The notes under the pieces: model-generated | Seen by the model: only the letters and a program-made list of their open reading frames with translations | Databases searched by the model: none | Told to the model about the DNA's origin: nothing | DNA from: DTU098 sp964498525 | Lineage (GTDB): Bacteria > Bacillota > Desulfotomaculia > Desulfotomaculales > Pelotomaculaceae | Reading direction: 5' to 3' | NCBI GenBank assembly: GCA_964498525.1 | Contig: CAZCGU010000001.1 | Span: 277,795-341,794, forward strand | DNA: 64,000 bases | Translations under genes and position numbers: made by a program | In this document: positions 1 to 8,422 of the stretch, piece after piece | How the letters are laid out: each line of letters opens with the position of its first letter | Numbering within the stretch: position 1 is the first letter of the stretch

Positions 1-287
1 GGGGGCGCTGTTATCATAGAATAGGTAAGGATACTATAAAAAACAATGAAGGGGAAAAGTAGGCTGGACACAGCTTTTCCAGGGAGGCAGCGTCGCGACT
101 GAAAGCGTTGCCACTGTATGACCCGCTGAAGTTCTCCCCCGAGTTGCCGGACTGAAACCTGCAGGGAAAGTAGGCCCGGCCGGAAGCTTCTACCGTTAAA
201 AGGAGGGGGGTATAAGGATTTATTCCCGTACCCTGCCGGAGAGTGGGTTTCCCAAAGAGAAACCAACCAGGGTGGTAACGCGAAATA

Positions 288-320
288 AACTTTTCGTCCC
301 TAAGGGCGAAAAGTTTTTTG
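288..320 (+). terminator. T-box terminator 1
   Basis: The arms AACTTTTCG (288-296) and CGAAAAGTT (307-315) pair perfectly, with TCCC/GGG extending inward. A run of six T follows. The 5' arm is next to the first T-box motif, so it competes with the antiterminator. Confidence 0.85.
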
Positions 321-405
321 TTTGCATCTCCCCCCCGCAGGTAAGGGGATTCCCGTACCCTGTTTCAAGAGGGTTAAATTTTAACCAACCGGGGTGGTAC
401 CGCGG

Positions 406-447
406 AAGTCCGCAGCTTTCGTCCCCGCGAAGGCTGCGGACTTTTTA
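406..447 (+). terminator. T-box terminator 2
   Basis: The arms AAGTCCGCAG (406-415) and CTGCGGACTT (434-443) form a 10 bp stem followed by TTTTT. It is the second of two terminators behind one specifier stem, so full read-through needs both to be overcome. Confidence 0.85.
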
Positions 448-595
448 TGTTTATCCGGGGAGGCGGGAGGTGAAGGTTTTCTTTATTGGCGCAGTACCCA
501 ACCAGTTAACTGACGAACCGAGGCGTCACAATCCAGCCCTGTACCTCTGGACCGGTTGCAACCCGGTAAAAAAGATTTTTAAGGGGGAACCATAC

Positions 596-1789
596 TTGAA
601 AAAAAATAGATTGAAGCTCTATATTGCTATCCTGACCGCCCTGGCGGTGACTGCGCTGCTGGCGGGAGGCTGCTCGGGAAGCGCGAAAACTGGAAGCAAG
701 GCCGGAAACGGCCAGGAACCATACAGAATCGGCGCTGTCATTGATATCAGCGGACCGTCCTCCTCCCTGGGAGTACCGGAGCGCAATACACTCCAGATGC
801 TGGAGGACAAAGTCAATGCCGCCGGGGGAATTAACGGGCATCCCCTGGAACTGACCGTCCTGGATAACAAAAGTGATGAAACTGAGGCGGTTCTTGCCGT
901 AAAAAAATTAATAGACCAGCAAAAGGTTGCGGCAGTAATCGGCTGCAGCTCCAGCGGACCTTCCATGGCCATGCTGGATACTGTTCAGAAGGAGCAGGTA
1001 CCCATGGTTTCACTGGCTGCGGCTAGCAGTATCGTTGAACCTGTGGGTGAACGCAAATGGATTTTTAAAACAGCCCAAAGCGACATTGTTACCATTAACA
1101 GGCTGATCGGCTACTTGCAAGAAAAGGGACTGACCCGGGTGGCGTTTTTACATATGAATAACGCCTACGGTGACGGTGGCAGGAAGGCTTTCACCGAGGC
1201 AGCGGGAAAGGCCGGGATTCAAATTGTAACCGAGGAAAAGTTCGAGGCCACTGACAAGGATATGTCCCCCCAGTTAACCCGGGTTAAGGCCGGCGGGGCC
1301 CAGGCGGTGGTAATCTGGGCCATCCCGCCTTCCGCTTCCATTGTAACTAAGAATTACAGGGATCTTGGTCTCAGCCAGCCCCTCCTGCACAGCCACGGTG
1401 TTGGCAACCAGAATTTTATTGAACTGGCCCGGGGGGCGGCGGACGGTGTAATCCTGCCCCTGGGCAAGCTGACTGTCAGCACCCAGATCCCCGACAGCGA
1501 CTCCCAGAAGAAAGTGCTTGCCGAATACATTGACGAATACAGCAAGAAGTACAATTCGCCGCCAAATTCTTTCGGCGGCTACGCCTGGGATGCCTTTTAT
1601 CTGGTTGTGGGAGCCCTGGAAAAGGCCGGACCGGACCGGGCCAAAATCCGTGACGAACTGGAAAATACCCGGGGGTTCACTGGTGTTTCAGGAGTTTTCA
1701 ACATGTCGCCAGAGGACCATAACGGTCTCAATGAAGAGTCCATGGTAATGGTCCAGATCCAGGACGGACAGTGGAAGATGTTAGACTGA
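596..1789 (+). CDS. livK: Branched-chain amino acid ABC transporter, substrate-binding lipoprotein
   Basis: This is the extracellular binding protein of a LivKHMGF importer. The start is TTG at 596 with AAGGGGG at 581-587. Longer reading back to 272 runs through the T-box and is not coding. The 397 aa product has a lipoprotein signal (hydrophobic 9-22, LLAGGC with lipid Cys at 26; Ala at -3 is slightly atypical) and a periplasmic-binding type 1 fold (IGAVIDISGPSSSLG near residue 43). It is the first gene of the livKHMGF operon, 18 bases before livH. The T-box suggests induction on starvation for a branched-chain amino acid, probably Val. Exact ligand is not provable from sequence. Confidence 0.9.
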   Translation: MKKNRLKLYIAILTALAVTALLAGGCSGSAKTGSKAGNGQEPYRIGAVIDISGPSSSLGVPERNTLQMLEDKVNAAGGINGHPLELTVLDNKSDETEAVLAVKKLIDQQKVAAVIGCSSSGPSMAMLDTVQKEQVPMVSLAAASSIVEPVGERKWIFKTAQSDIVTINRLIGYLQEKGLTRVAFLHMNNAYGDGGRKAFTEAAGKAGIQIVTEEKFEATDKDMSPQLTRVKAGGAQAVVIWAIPPSASIVTKNYRDLGLSQPLLHSHGVGNQNFIELARGAADGVILPLGKLTVSTQIPDSDSQKKVLAEYIDEYSKKYNSPPNSFGGYAWDAFYLVVGALEKAGPDRAKIRDELENTRGFTGVSGVFNMSPEDHNGLNEESMVMVQIQDGQWKMLD

Positions 1790-1807
1790 GCGAAGAAGGT
1801 GAATGTA

Positions 1808-2689
1808 ATGGATTTGACCGGGCAACTCCTCCAGTTATTATTCACGGGGCTAACCCTGGGCGGAATCTACGCCCTGATTGCCCTGGCCCTGGTTACAACA
1901 TTTAACATTACCGGGGTTCTCAATATGGCCCAGGGCGAGTTTCTGGCCCTGGGGGCATTGCTGGCCGCAAGCCTTTGCGCGGCCGGCACGCCCTTGCCCC
2001 TGGCTTTCGTGATTTCAATTGCGGTGCTGGCCCTGCTGGGCGGACTGCTGGAGCGTTCGGCAATCTACACCGCCCGCCACGCCCCCGGGCTGGTTTTGAT
2101 TATCATCACCATTGGCCTGTCCATTTCCCTGCGGGGTTTGGCCCTTCTGATCTGGGGCACAGAACCTGCCTCACTGCCTGCTTTTTCCGGGGGTGGACCG
2201 CTGTTTGTGGGGGGAGCCTCCCTCAATCCCCAAAGCCTGTGGATTTTGGGGCTGGTTGCCGCATCTGTTGCTGGTTTGTACGCTTTTTTTGAACTGACTT
2301 ACACCGGTAAAGTATTCCGGGCCTGCGAAATTAACCGGACAGGAGCAAGGCTGGTGGGAATCAATCCTGCCGCCATGTCCTTCCTGGCTTTTGCCGGAAG
2401 CGGCGCCCTGGGGGCTGCAGCAGGTATCTTCATAGCCCCTGTTACCCTGGCAACCTATGACATGGGCTTTCTTCTAGGTGTAAAGGGTTGCGTTGCTGCT
2501 ATCATCGGTGGTTTGAATAGCGTCGGGGGAGCGGTGCTGGGAGGGTTGCTCCTGGGTATCCTGGAAGCTTACGGAGCGGGCCTGGTATCGTCAGGCTTGA
2601 AAGACGCCCTGTCCCTGCTTATTTTGCTGGCGGTGCTGCTATGGAAGCCGGAAGGGCTGATTGGGGCGGTTGCGGGACGTAAGGTGTAG
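1808..2689 (+). CDS. livH: Branched-chain amino acid ABC transporter, permease LivH
   Basis: This is an integral membrane permease of 293 aa with many hydrophobic segments and the LivH-type signature GVLNMAQGEF near residue 36. It pairs with LivM to form the channel. ATG 1808 is preferred over GTG 1799 because GAAGGTG at 1795-1801 is correctly spaced only for the ATG. It lies second in the operon. About 200 bases without a recognisable feature separate it from livM. Confidence 0.88.
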   Translation: MDLTGQLLQLLFTGLTLGGIYALIALALVTTFNITGVLNMAQGEFLALGALLAASLCAAGTPLPLAFVISIAVLALLGGLLERSAIYTARHAPGLVLIIITIGLSISLRGLALLIWGTEPASLPAFSGGGPLFVGGASLNPQSLWILGLVAASVAGLYAFFELTYTGKVFRACEINRTGARLVGINPAAMSFLAFAGSGALGAAAGIFIAPVTLATYDMGFLLGVKGCVAAIIGGLNSVGGAVLGGLLLGILEAYGAGLVSSGLKDALSLLILLAVLLWKPEGLIGAVAGRKV

Positions 2690-2892
2690 AAAAAATATTG
2701 GGGACTATCCGGATCCTGCTGGGGGCTTACCCTTCGAGGCCCAGACAGGCAGGCGGTCAGTTTTAGGGGGTGCTTGAAAAGGCCCCCGCCCCCTGGCCGC
2801 TACGGCTTGCCTCCGGAGTTTTACAAGATTTATCCGGCTTGCGGGTGCCGGACACCAGTTTTGAATACAGGAGCTTAAAGGAGCATGGGGAT

Positions 2893-3897
2893 ATGTCCAA
2901 GAAAGTGACGGTTCTGGCAGCCTTAATCTTTTTCCTGGTTCTGCCCACAATGATTAAGAGCAATTATTTGCTGGGAATTCTTATTGTAATCGGTCTTTAT
3001 ACCATTATTGTTATAGGTCTGGGTATTCTTATGGGTTATGCCGGCCAGGTATCCTTCGGGCAGGCCGCCTTTTTCGGACTGGGAGGTTATACCGCGGCCA
3101 TTTTAACCACAACCTGCGGTTGGCCCACCCCTGTTGCCCTGCTGGCTGCCATGGCGCTGCCCGGCCTGGTGGCGGCCCTGATCGGCCGGCCCACCCTGAA
3201 GTTGAAAGAGCTGTATCTGGCCCTGGCTACCCTGGCCTTCGGCATCCTGGTCCAGATCCTTTTCACCGAGGGCGGGGAAATTACCGGGGGACCGTCCGGT
3301 CTGATGGGGATACCCTACCTGTCCCTGGGTGGTCTGGTATTTGACCGGGACATCAAATTTTACTACCTTGTCCTGGCCATGGTCCTGCTTGTTTCCCTGG
3401 CCGTAAACAATCTCATCCAGTCCAGGACCGGCAGGGCACTCAGGGCCATCCGGGAAAGCGAGCATGCCGCGGAAACATCGGGTATTGATACTGCTCTTTT
3501 GAAGCTGCAGGCCTTTGTTTTCAGCGCTGTGCTGGCCGGTCTGGCGGGGGGGTTATATGCCTTTTACGTCACTTTTATCAGCCCCTCCCCCTTTGGCTTC
3601 CACACATCAGTCCAGTTTGTCCTGATGGCTGTGGCAGGCGGCCTGGGTACATTCTGGGGTCCTTTATTGGGCGCGGGCTTGGTGGTGGCGTTGGGTGAGG
3701 TGCTGCGCTGGGCGGTACCCCTGGTGATACCCGGCGCCGGGGGAGAATATCAAATTATTTTTTTTGGTATAATTCTGGTGCTGGTGATGATCCTATGCCC
3801 CGGGGGATTGGGGTCGCTCCTGGGTTTACGGGGAAATCAAGTAAGACCGGGCAGACCCGGCGGGAAGGAGGCGGAGGGCAGTGTTGCTGGAGGTTAA
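2893..3897 (+). CDS. livM: Branched-chain amino acid ABC transporter, permease LivM
   Basis: This is the second permease subunit, 334 aa, strongly hydrophobic, with the LivM-type segment GYAGQVSFGQAAFFGLGGY near residue 45 and SGLMGI in the middle. The start is ATG 2893, with AAAGGAG at 2877-2883. The open frame reaches back to 2770, but that stretch has no ribosome binding site and does not resemble LivM. The end overlaps livG by 17 bases, which suggests translational coupling. Confidence 0.88.
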   Translation: MSKKVTVLAALIFFLVLPTMIKSNYLLGILIVIGLYTIIVIGLGILMGYAGQVSFGQAAFFGLGGYTAAILTTTCGWPTPVALLAAMALPGLVAALIGRPTLKLKELYLALATLAFGILVQILFTEGGEITGGPSGLMGIPYLSLGGLVFDRDIKFYYLVLAMVLLVSLAVNNLIQSRTGRALRAIRESEHAAETSGIDTALLKLQAFVFSAVLAGLAGGLYAFYVTFISPSPFGFHTSVQFVLMAVAGGLGTFWGPLLGAGLVVALGEVLRWAVPLVIPGAGGEYQIIFFGIILVLVMILCPGGLGSLLGLRGNQVRPGRPGGKEAEGSVAGG

Positions 3898-4648
3898 AGG
3901 CTTGACCAAACACTTCGGTGGAATTGCGGCCGTAAAAGAAGCTTGCTTTCAGATCAAGGAGTCCGAAATATTTGCCCTTATAGGTCCCAACGGAGCAGGT
4001 AAAACTACTGTTTTCAACCTGATTACCGGCATGTTGAAACCTGATTCCGGCTCGGTGGTTTTCGGAGGAAAAAACTTAACTGGTTTAAAGCCCCACCGGA
4101 TTGCTGCGGCAGGTCTGACCAGGACTTTTCAAAACCTTCAGCTCTTCGGCGGGATGACGGTGCTGGAAAATGTTATGGCAGGCGCCCACCTAAAGGGCCG
4201 GGCCGGGTTTTTAAAATCTCTGACTACCTGGCCGGGCACAGCCCGGGAGGAGAAAAAAATCCGGCAGGAAGCCCTGGTCCTAATGCAAGAAGTGGGGCTA
4301 ACTGGTCTGGAGGACCTGCCCGCAGCCGCCCTTCCCTTTGGCCGCCAGCGTCTTCTGGAAATTGCCCGGGCACTGGCTTCAGAACCCCGGCTGGTCCTGC
4401 TGGATGAACCCGCCGCTGGACTGAACAGCGCCGAAACAAAGGAGCTGGCCAGTTACCTGAAGCGGTTGCGGGAACAGGGCAAAACGTTATTGTTGGTGGA
4501 ACATGACATGGAAACGGTGATGGAAGTGGCCGACCGGATCCTGGTTTTAAATTTTGGTGAAGTTATCGCCCTGGGGGAGCCGGCGGAGATCCAGGCGAAC
4601 CCGGAAGTTATTAAAGCCTACCTGGGGGAGGTTGAACAAGTTGCTTGA
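3881..4648 (+). CDS. livG: Branched-chain amino acid ABC transporter, ATPase LivG
   Basis: This is a cytoplasmic ATPase of 255 aa. Walker A is GPNGAGKTT at 35-43 and Walker B lies in LVLLDEPAAGLN. The signature region reads LPFGRQRLLEIARAL, the usual LivG variant of LSGGQ. The start is GTG 3881 inside livM, with AAGGAGG at 3865-3871. It forms the energising pair with LivF, which overlaps its end by eight bases. Confidence 0.9.
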   Translation: MLLEVKGLTKHFGGIAAVKEACFQIKESEIFALIGPNGAGKTTVFNLITGMLKPDSGSVVFGGKNLTGLKPHRIAAAGLTRTFQNLQLFGGMTVLENVMAGAHLKGRAGFLKSLTTWPGTAREEKKIRQEALVLMQEVGLTGLEDLPAAALPFGRQRLLEIARALASEPRLVLLDEPAAGLNSAETKELASYLKRLREQGKTLLLVEHDMETVMEVADRILVLNFGEVIALGEPAEIQANPEVIKAYLGEVEQVA

Positions 4649-5381
4649 TATAATCGGATTGGAAGTCGACCACGGCTGGGTAAGGGTGCTGCGGAACCTT
4701 TCCCTGCACATCCGGCAGGGTGAAATGGTCGCCGTTATCGGAGCCAACGGGGCCGGCAAAAGTACCCTTCTGGGCGCCCTGGCGGGGCTTTACAAACCGG
4801 CCGGTGGCAGGATATTATTAAACGGCAGGTCTGTGACCGGAAAACCCGCCGAGTATATGGTCAGACAGGGTATATCCCTGGTGCCCGAACGGAGGGAGAT
4901 CTTCAACTCCTTGACCGTACGGGATAACCTGCTTCTGGGGGCCTATCATCACTACCGCGTCATTAAGGATGCCGTAGGGGAGGACGTAAAAAGAATTCTG
5001 GAGCTCTTTCCTGCCCTGCGGGGCAGGGAAAATAATCCCGCCGGCACGCTGAGCGGGGGTCTTCAGCAGATGCTGGCCATCGGACGCGGACTGATGGCCC
5101 GGCCTTCACTGCTCCTGCTGGATGAACCTTCAGCGGGTCTGGCGCCGCTGGTGGTGCGGGAAATCATGGCCACCCTGGCTGGTTTGAAACAAACTGGGAT
5201 GACCATAATCCTGGTGGAGCAGAATACCGCTGCTGCGCTAAAGGCAGCGGACCGTGCCCTGGTTATGGAACGGGGCAGGATTGTCCTTTGCGGCGGCTCG
5301 GCTGAGATAATGGGAAACGCCAGGGTACAGCAAGCCTACCTGGGACGCGTGCGGGCGGCGCAGCCGGCGGCGGCGCTATAA
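4641..5381 (+). CDS. livF: Branched-chain amino acid ABC transporter, ATPase LivF
   Basis: This is the second ATPase, 246 aa. Walker A is GANGAGKST at 34-42, the signature is LSGGLQQMLAIGRGL, and Walker B lies in LLLLDEPSAGLAP. The start is TTG 4641, nine bases after GGGGGAGG, overlapping the livG stop. Upstream in-frame codons lie within livG and lack family similarity. A GC-rich inverted repeat at about 5394-5444 follows without a clean T-run. It may end the operon before the ligase. Confidence 0.9.
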   Translation: MLDIIGLEVDHGWVRVLRNLSLHIRQGEMVAVIGANGAGKSTLLGALAGLYKPAGGRILLNGRSVTGKPAEYMVRQGISLVPERREIFNSLTVRDNLLLGAYHHYRVIKDAVGEDVKRILELFPALRGRENNPAGTLSGGLQQMLAIGRGLMARPSLLLLDEPSAGLAPLVVREIMATLAGLKQTGMTIILVEQNTAAALKAADRALVMERGRIVLCGGSAEIMGNARVQQAYLGRVRAAQPAAAL

Positions 5382-5478
5382 AAATAAAGGTAGCCGGGCG
5401 CGAACCGTAACCGCAGGGGCTGGGGCTGCGGTTTGCGTCCGGGTATTATAAATCAATTCAGGGAAAGTGGTGTTTTTT

Positions 5479-6804
5479 ATGAATATCAGTGGGGAAGCCA
5501 GGTTTTCCTACTGGGACAGGAAAATGGAAACCATGCCCAGGGAAGGCCTGGAAAATCTACAATTAGAGCGGCTCAGGGAGACAGTGCAGAGGGTTTATGA
5601 AAGGGTACCCTTTTACCGGCAGGCCCTCAAGGATAGAGGGATCGAACCGGGGGACATTAAATCTCTGGCGGATCTTGGCAAATTACCGTTCACCGTCAAG
5701 CAGGACCTCAGGGATAATTACCCCTACGGCCTTTTTGCCGCCCCCCTGAGCGACATTGTGCGCATCCATGCTTCTTCGGGTACAACCGGAAAACCTTCTG
5801 TAGTGGGTTACACCCGGCAGGATATTGAAAACTGGGCGGATTTAGTGGCCCGGGCCCTGGTGATGGCTGGAGGGACGAAGGATGACGTGGTTCATGTCGC
5901 TTACGGCTACGGACTTTTTACCGGGGGTCTGGGGCTGCACTATGGTGTGGAACGTCTGGGCGCTTCCGCAGTGCCTGTTTCGGGTGGAAACACGGACCGC
6001 CAGCTGATGCTTTTACAAGATTTTGGGGCAACCATTATTGCCTGTACGCCTTCCTATGCCCTGTACCTGTCCGAAGAAGGCCAGGCAGCCGGCCTGGATT
6101 TTAAAAAACACCCCTTGCGGATTGGCATTTTCGGCGCCGAGCCATGGACGGAAAACATGCGGGCTCAGCTGGAGGAGAAGCTCTCCATTACAGCCCTGGA
6201 TATTTACGGGCTCAGCGAAGTAATGGGTCCGGGTGTTTCTATGGAATGTCCGGCCAAATGCGGCAGCCATATTTTTGAAGACCATTTTATTGCTGAAGTT
6301 ATCGATCCTGATACCGGTAAGTCCCTGCCTTATGGGCAGCAGGGGGAACTGGTCCTGACCACAATTCAAAAGGAAGGAATTCCTGTTATTCGCTACCGCA
6401 CCCGGGATATCTCAACACTTCACCCCGAAAAATGCGCCTGTGGGCGCACCCATATGCGGATGAAAAGGGTTGCCGGCCGCAGCGACGACATGCTGATTAT
6501 CCGGGGTGTTAATGTCTTTCCGTCCCAGGTGGAGAGCGTACTCCTGGAATTCGGCGAAACCGAACCCCATTATCTGCTGGTTGTTGACCGGCGGGGCGAG
6601 CTGGACAACCTGGAGGTGTGGGTAGAACTGTCCGATCAAATGTTTTCGGATAAAATCAAGCAAATTGAGGGTCTGGAAGCCAGGATCCGCAACAGGATCC
6701 TGAGTGTCCTGCAAATTAACGTCAAGATCAAGTTTGTGGAACCCAGGACCATTCCCAGGAGCGAAGGCAAAGCCAGGCGGGTTATGGACCGCCGGGATTT
6801 ATAG
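5479..6804 (+). CDS. paaK: Phenylacetate-CoA ligase (AMP-forming)
   Basis: This adenylate-forming enzyme activates an aryl acetate with ATP and CoA. The 441 aa product has the AMP-binding loop ASSGTTGKPSVVGYT, then DIYGLSEVMGPG, YRTRDIS, and the C-terminal GRSDDMLIIRGVNVFPSQVE typical of PaaK. A short Cys cluster (CPAKCG and CACGRTH) is usual for the family. ATG 5479 is chosen; GTG 5467 is the alternative. It follows the liv operon. In anaerobes, PaaK homologues often work in aromatic amino-acid or aryl-acid metabolism. The true substrate could be another aryl or 2-oxo-acid-derived acid. Confidence 0.85.
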   Translation: MNISGEARFSYWDRKMETMPREGLENLQLERLRETVQRVYERVPFYRQALKDRGIEPGDIKSLADLGKLPFTVKQDLRDNYPYGLFAAPLSDIVRIHASSGTTGKPSVVGYTRQDIENWADLVARALVMAGGTKDDVVHVAYGYGLFTGGLGLHYGVERLGASAVPVSGGNTDRQLMLLQDFGATIIACTPSYALYLSEEGQAAGLDFKKHPLRIGIFGAEPWTENMRAQLEEKLSITALDIYGLSEVMGPGVSMECPAKCGSHIFEDHFIAEVIDPDTGKSLPYGQQGELVLTTIQKEGIPVIRYRTRDISTLHPEKCACGRTHMRMKRVAGRSDDMLIIRGVNVFPSQVESVLLEFGETEPHYLLVVDRRGELDNLEVWVELSDQMFSDKIKQIEGLEARIRNRILSVLQINVKIKFVEPRTIPRSEGKARRVMDRRDL

Positions 6805-6851
6805 CGGTCCATGGGGGTACCGGGGGATACAGTGGTTGCCGTATTGAGACA

Positions 6852-6888
6852 CCCGCCTGTTAAGTTTATAAGGGCGGGTTTGTTTTTT
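6852..6888 (+). terminator. Rho-independent terminator after paaK
   Basis: CCCGCC (6852-6857) pairs with GGCGGG (6873-6878), followed by TTTGTTTTTT. It ends the liv-paaK transcription unit. Confidence 0.8.
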
Positions 6889-6923
6889 AATGAGGCTTAA
6901 AATTTACCCGGTGGAGGTGACTG

Positions 6924-6986
6924 GTGAAAACTATTGCCAAAAATCTTGGACCCGGCCAAAAGCAACACTTTTTGTTGGGCAGTTAG
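6924..6986 (+). CDS. Possible 20-codon leader peptide
   Basis: GTG 6924 is preceded by GGAGGTGA at 6913-6920 and reads MKTIAKNLGPGQKQHFLLGS before TAG at 6984. The ribosome binding site is good and the frame is short. I recognise no family. The coding stretch overlaps the 5' arm of a long-range stem (6943-6951 with 7024-7032), so its translation could affect folding. It may equally be a chance ORF. Confidence 0.3.
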   Translation: MKTIAKNLGPGQKQHFLLGS

Positions 6987-7117
6987 CCCCTATCGGGTAG
7001 CGAAAAATCCTTTTAAGCTGCCAGTCCAAGATGTGGTTGAAAGCCCTGGCCCGGCAGTTTATTCTCTTTTAACCCTTGCGCCTGCCCGGCGGGGTGAAGG
7101 TGGCAGGCGTTTTTTTA
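6943..7117 (+). ncRNA. Candidate structured RNA or attenuator ending in a terminator
   Basis: ATCTTGGAC (6943-6951) pairs perfectly with GTCCAAGAT (7024-7032). It encloses a CAAC/GTTG hairpin and a GGCAG/CTGCC stem, which gives a branched fold. The region ends with a strong terminator: CGCCTGCC (7079-7086) pairs with GGCAGGCG (7102-7109), then seven T. It does not match riboswitch consensus sequences I know (c-di-GMP, c-di-AMP, SAM, TPP, glycine, cobalamin). It may be a small RNA or a leader of pdaA, which starts 130 bases downstream. Confidence 0.4.
7079..7117 (+). terminator. Rho-independent terminator upstream of pdaA
   Basis: An eight-base-pair stem (7079-7086 with 7102-7109) is followed by TTTTTTT. 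It follows no recognised gene, so it ends either a short RNA or an attenuated leader. Confidence 0.8.
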
Positions 7118-7247
7118 GAAATCAGCTCCGTGTGCTTAATAAAAGGAATTACAATCATTTTTGTCGAATAAGATCCGGGAATAAGAAAAGTTCAAGCCGT
7201 CAATCCTAGAAAGGAACGTTTTAGAATTTACCGCCGGGAGGGTAATG

Positions 7248-8309
7248 ATGAAGAAACTTAATACAAAAAGGTTGTATCTGGTGCTAACGATCTTTCTTAT
7301 CCTGGGCGTGTCCGGCTATGCCATCAAGGCCCTTTCCAGCGAGCCCGGACCGAAGCCGTCCGGGAACAATGAACTGCAAGAACAGGCAAGCAGGGCGTCT
7401 GGCAACCCTGAAACTGCCGTGAGTCCCCCGGGTCCCTCACCCGCCGCTGCCGGGGGCGGGGAAAAGGAACAGGAGAGGGGAGAGAACAGTGACGGCGGGC
7501 CGAAGAGCGCCGGCAGCCCCTCCGGCGAAATTCCGGACAAGGGCAGCTCACCCGGTGCAACTCCCCCGGGCAAGGACAACTCGTCAGGCGCAGCCCCCGC
7601 CTTATCGGAGAATCTGTCCAACGCTAAAATAGGCTGGGGACTAAAACGAAACAGCAGCCACCAGCAGCCTGAAATGTCTTCCTCCACCAATAAACTTTTC
7701 GGGCGGTTCGGCGCCTATTGGGTTGGCAAACCGGATGAAAAGGTGGTTTACCTGACTTTCGACGAGGGTTATGAAAACGGCTACACGCCAAGTATTCTGG
7801 ATACCCTTAAAGCCAACGACGTTAAAGCGGCCTTTTTCGTAACGGGTCATTATCTTAAATCGCAGCCGGACCTGGTCAGGCGAATGGTGGAGGAAGGACA
7901 TATTGTTGGTAACCATACGGATACACACCCCAGCCTGCCGGATATCCCGGATGAAAAAATCAAGCAGGAACTGCAGGTTGTGGAGAAAAGTTACGCCGGC
8001 ATAACCGGGCAAAAAGACATGAAATACCTTCGTCCGCCGAAGGGCGAATACAGCGAGCGGACCCTGGCCTTAACCAGGGAGCTGGGCTACCACAACATCT
8101 TCTGGAGCATGGCTTTTGTGGACTGGGTGCCCATGCCCGGCGGTCCGGAGGAAGCCCACCGGTCTGTACTGGATAACTTGCATAACGGCGCACTGATTTT
8201 GCTGCACGCAGTTTCCAAAGATAACACCGAGGCTATGGACAGGATTTTAAAAGATATTAAAGCCCAGGGATACGCCTTTAAAACCCTGGACGAACTGGTT
8301 GCAGGTTAA
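7248..8309 (+). CDS. pdaA: Polysaccharide deacetylase, PdaA-type (spore cortex muramic delta-lactam)
   Basis: This is a NodB-type carbohydrate esterase, 353 aa. There is an N-terminal hydrophobic segment (9-27), then a low-complexity Gly/Pro/Ser linker to about residue 130, then the catalytic domain. Motifs are TFDEGYENGYTPSILD, AAFFVTGHYL, GNHTDTHPSL and LRPPKGEYS. FWSMAFVDW and LLHAVSKDN are typical of PdaA, which removes the acetyl group from N-acetylmuramic acid on the way to muramic delta-lactam in spore cortex. The start is ATG 7248, five bases after GGGAGGG. TFDEG replaces the TFDDG of generic NodB proteins. A strong terminator follows at 8377. Confidence 0.85.
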   Translation: MKKLNTKRLYLVLTIFLILGVSGYAIKALSSEPGPKPSGNNELQEQASRASGNPETAVSPPGPSPAAAGGGEKEQERGENSDGGPKSAGSPSGEIPDKGSSPGATPPGKDNSSGAAPALSENLSNAKIGWGLKRNSSHQQPEMSSSTNKLFGRFGAYWVGKPDEKVVYLTFDEGYENGYTPSILDTLKANDVKAAFFVTGHYLKSQPDLVRRMVEEGHIVGNHTDTHPSLPDIPDEKIKQELQVVEKSYAGITGQKDMKYLRPPKGEYSERTLALTRELGYHNIFWSMAFVDWVPMPGGPEEAHRSVLDNLHNGALILLHAVSKDNTEAMDRILKDIKAQGYAFKTLDELVAG

Positions 8310-8376
8310 AGTCCCCCATAAATTAAGGGTTTTAAACAGGATTCCTTTTGGTCTATTAATCTAAACAAAAAACCCG

Positions 8377-8422
8377 GAAAACCCCGGCCGGCTACTCACC
8401 CCGGCGGGGGGTTTTCTGTTTA
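8377..8422 (+). terminator. Rho-independent terminator after pdaA
   Basis: GAAAACCCCGGCCGG (8377-8391) pairs imperfectly with CCGGCGGGGGGTTTTC (8401-8416), with T-rich sequence after. From here to 8875 I see no convincing gene. A 64-codon frame at 8577-8771 has no good ribosome binding site. Confidence 0.7.

Larger units (their letters stand above)
32..447 (+). promoter_or_regulatory. T-box leader with two tandem antiterminator/terminator modules
   Basis: This is a tRNA-sensing leader upstream of a branched-chain amino acid transporter. A weak -10 (TACTAT, 32-37) precedes it. Stem I begins near 51 (GGGGAAAAGTA) and closes with the C-run near 143. The specifier side reads GAA-GTT-C before the closing strand. 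Aligned with the Ile leader at 25271, the specifier is GTT (Val), but this register is an inference. A T-box motif AGGGTGGTAACGCG lies at 269-282, followed by a terminator. A second motif CGGGGTGGTACCGCGG lies at 390-405, followed by another terminator. Only one specifier stem is present, because the modules are about 70 bases apart. Uncharged tRNA should permit read-through into livK. Confidence 0.85.

Noticed and set aside
272..595. Long open extension before livK
   Set aside because: It crosses the T-box and both terminators, and the real TTG start at 596 has a ribosome binding site and a lipoprotein signal.
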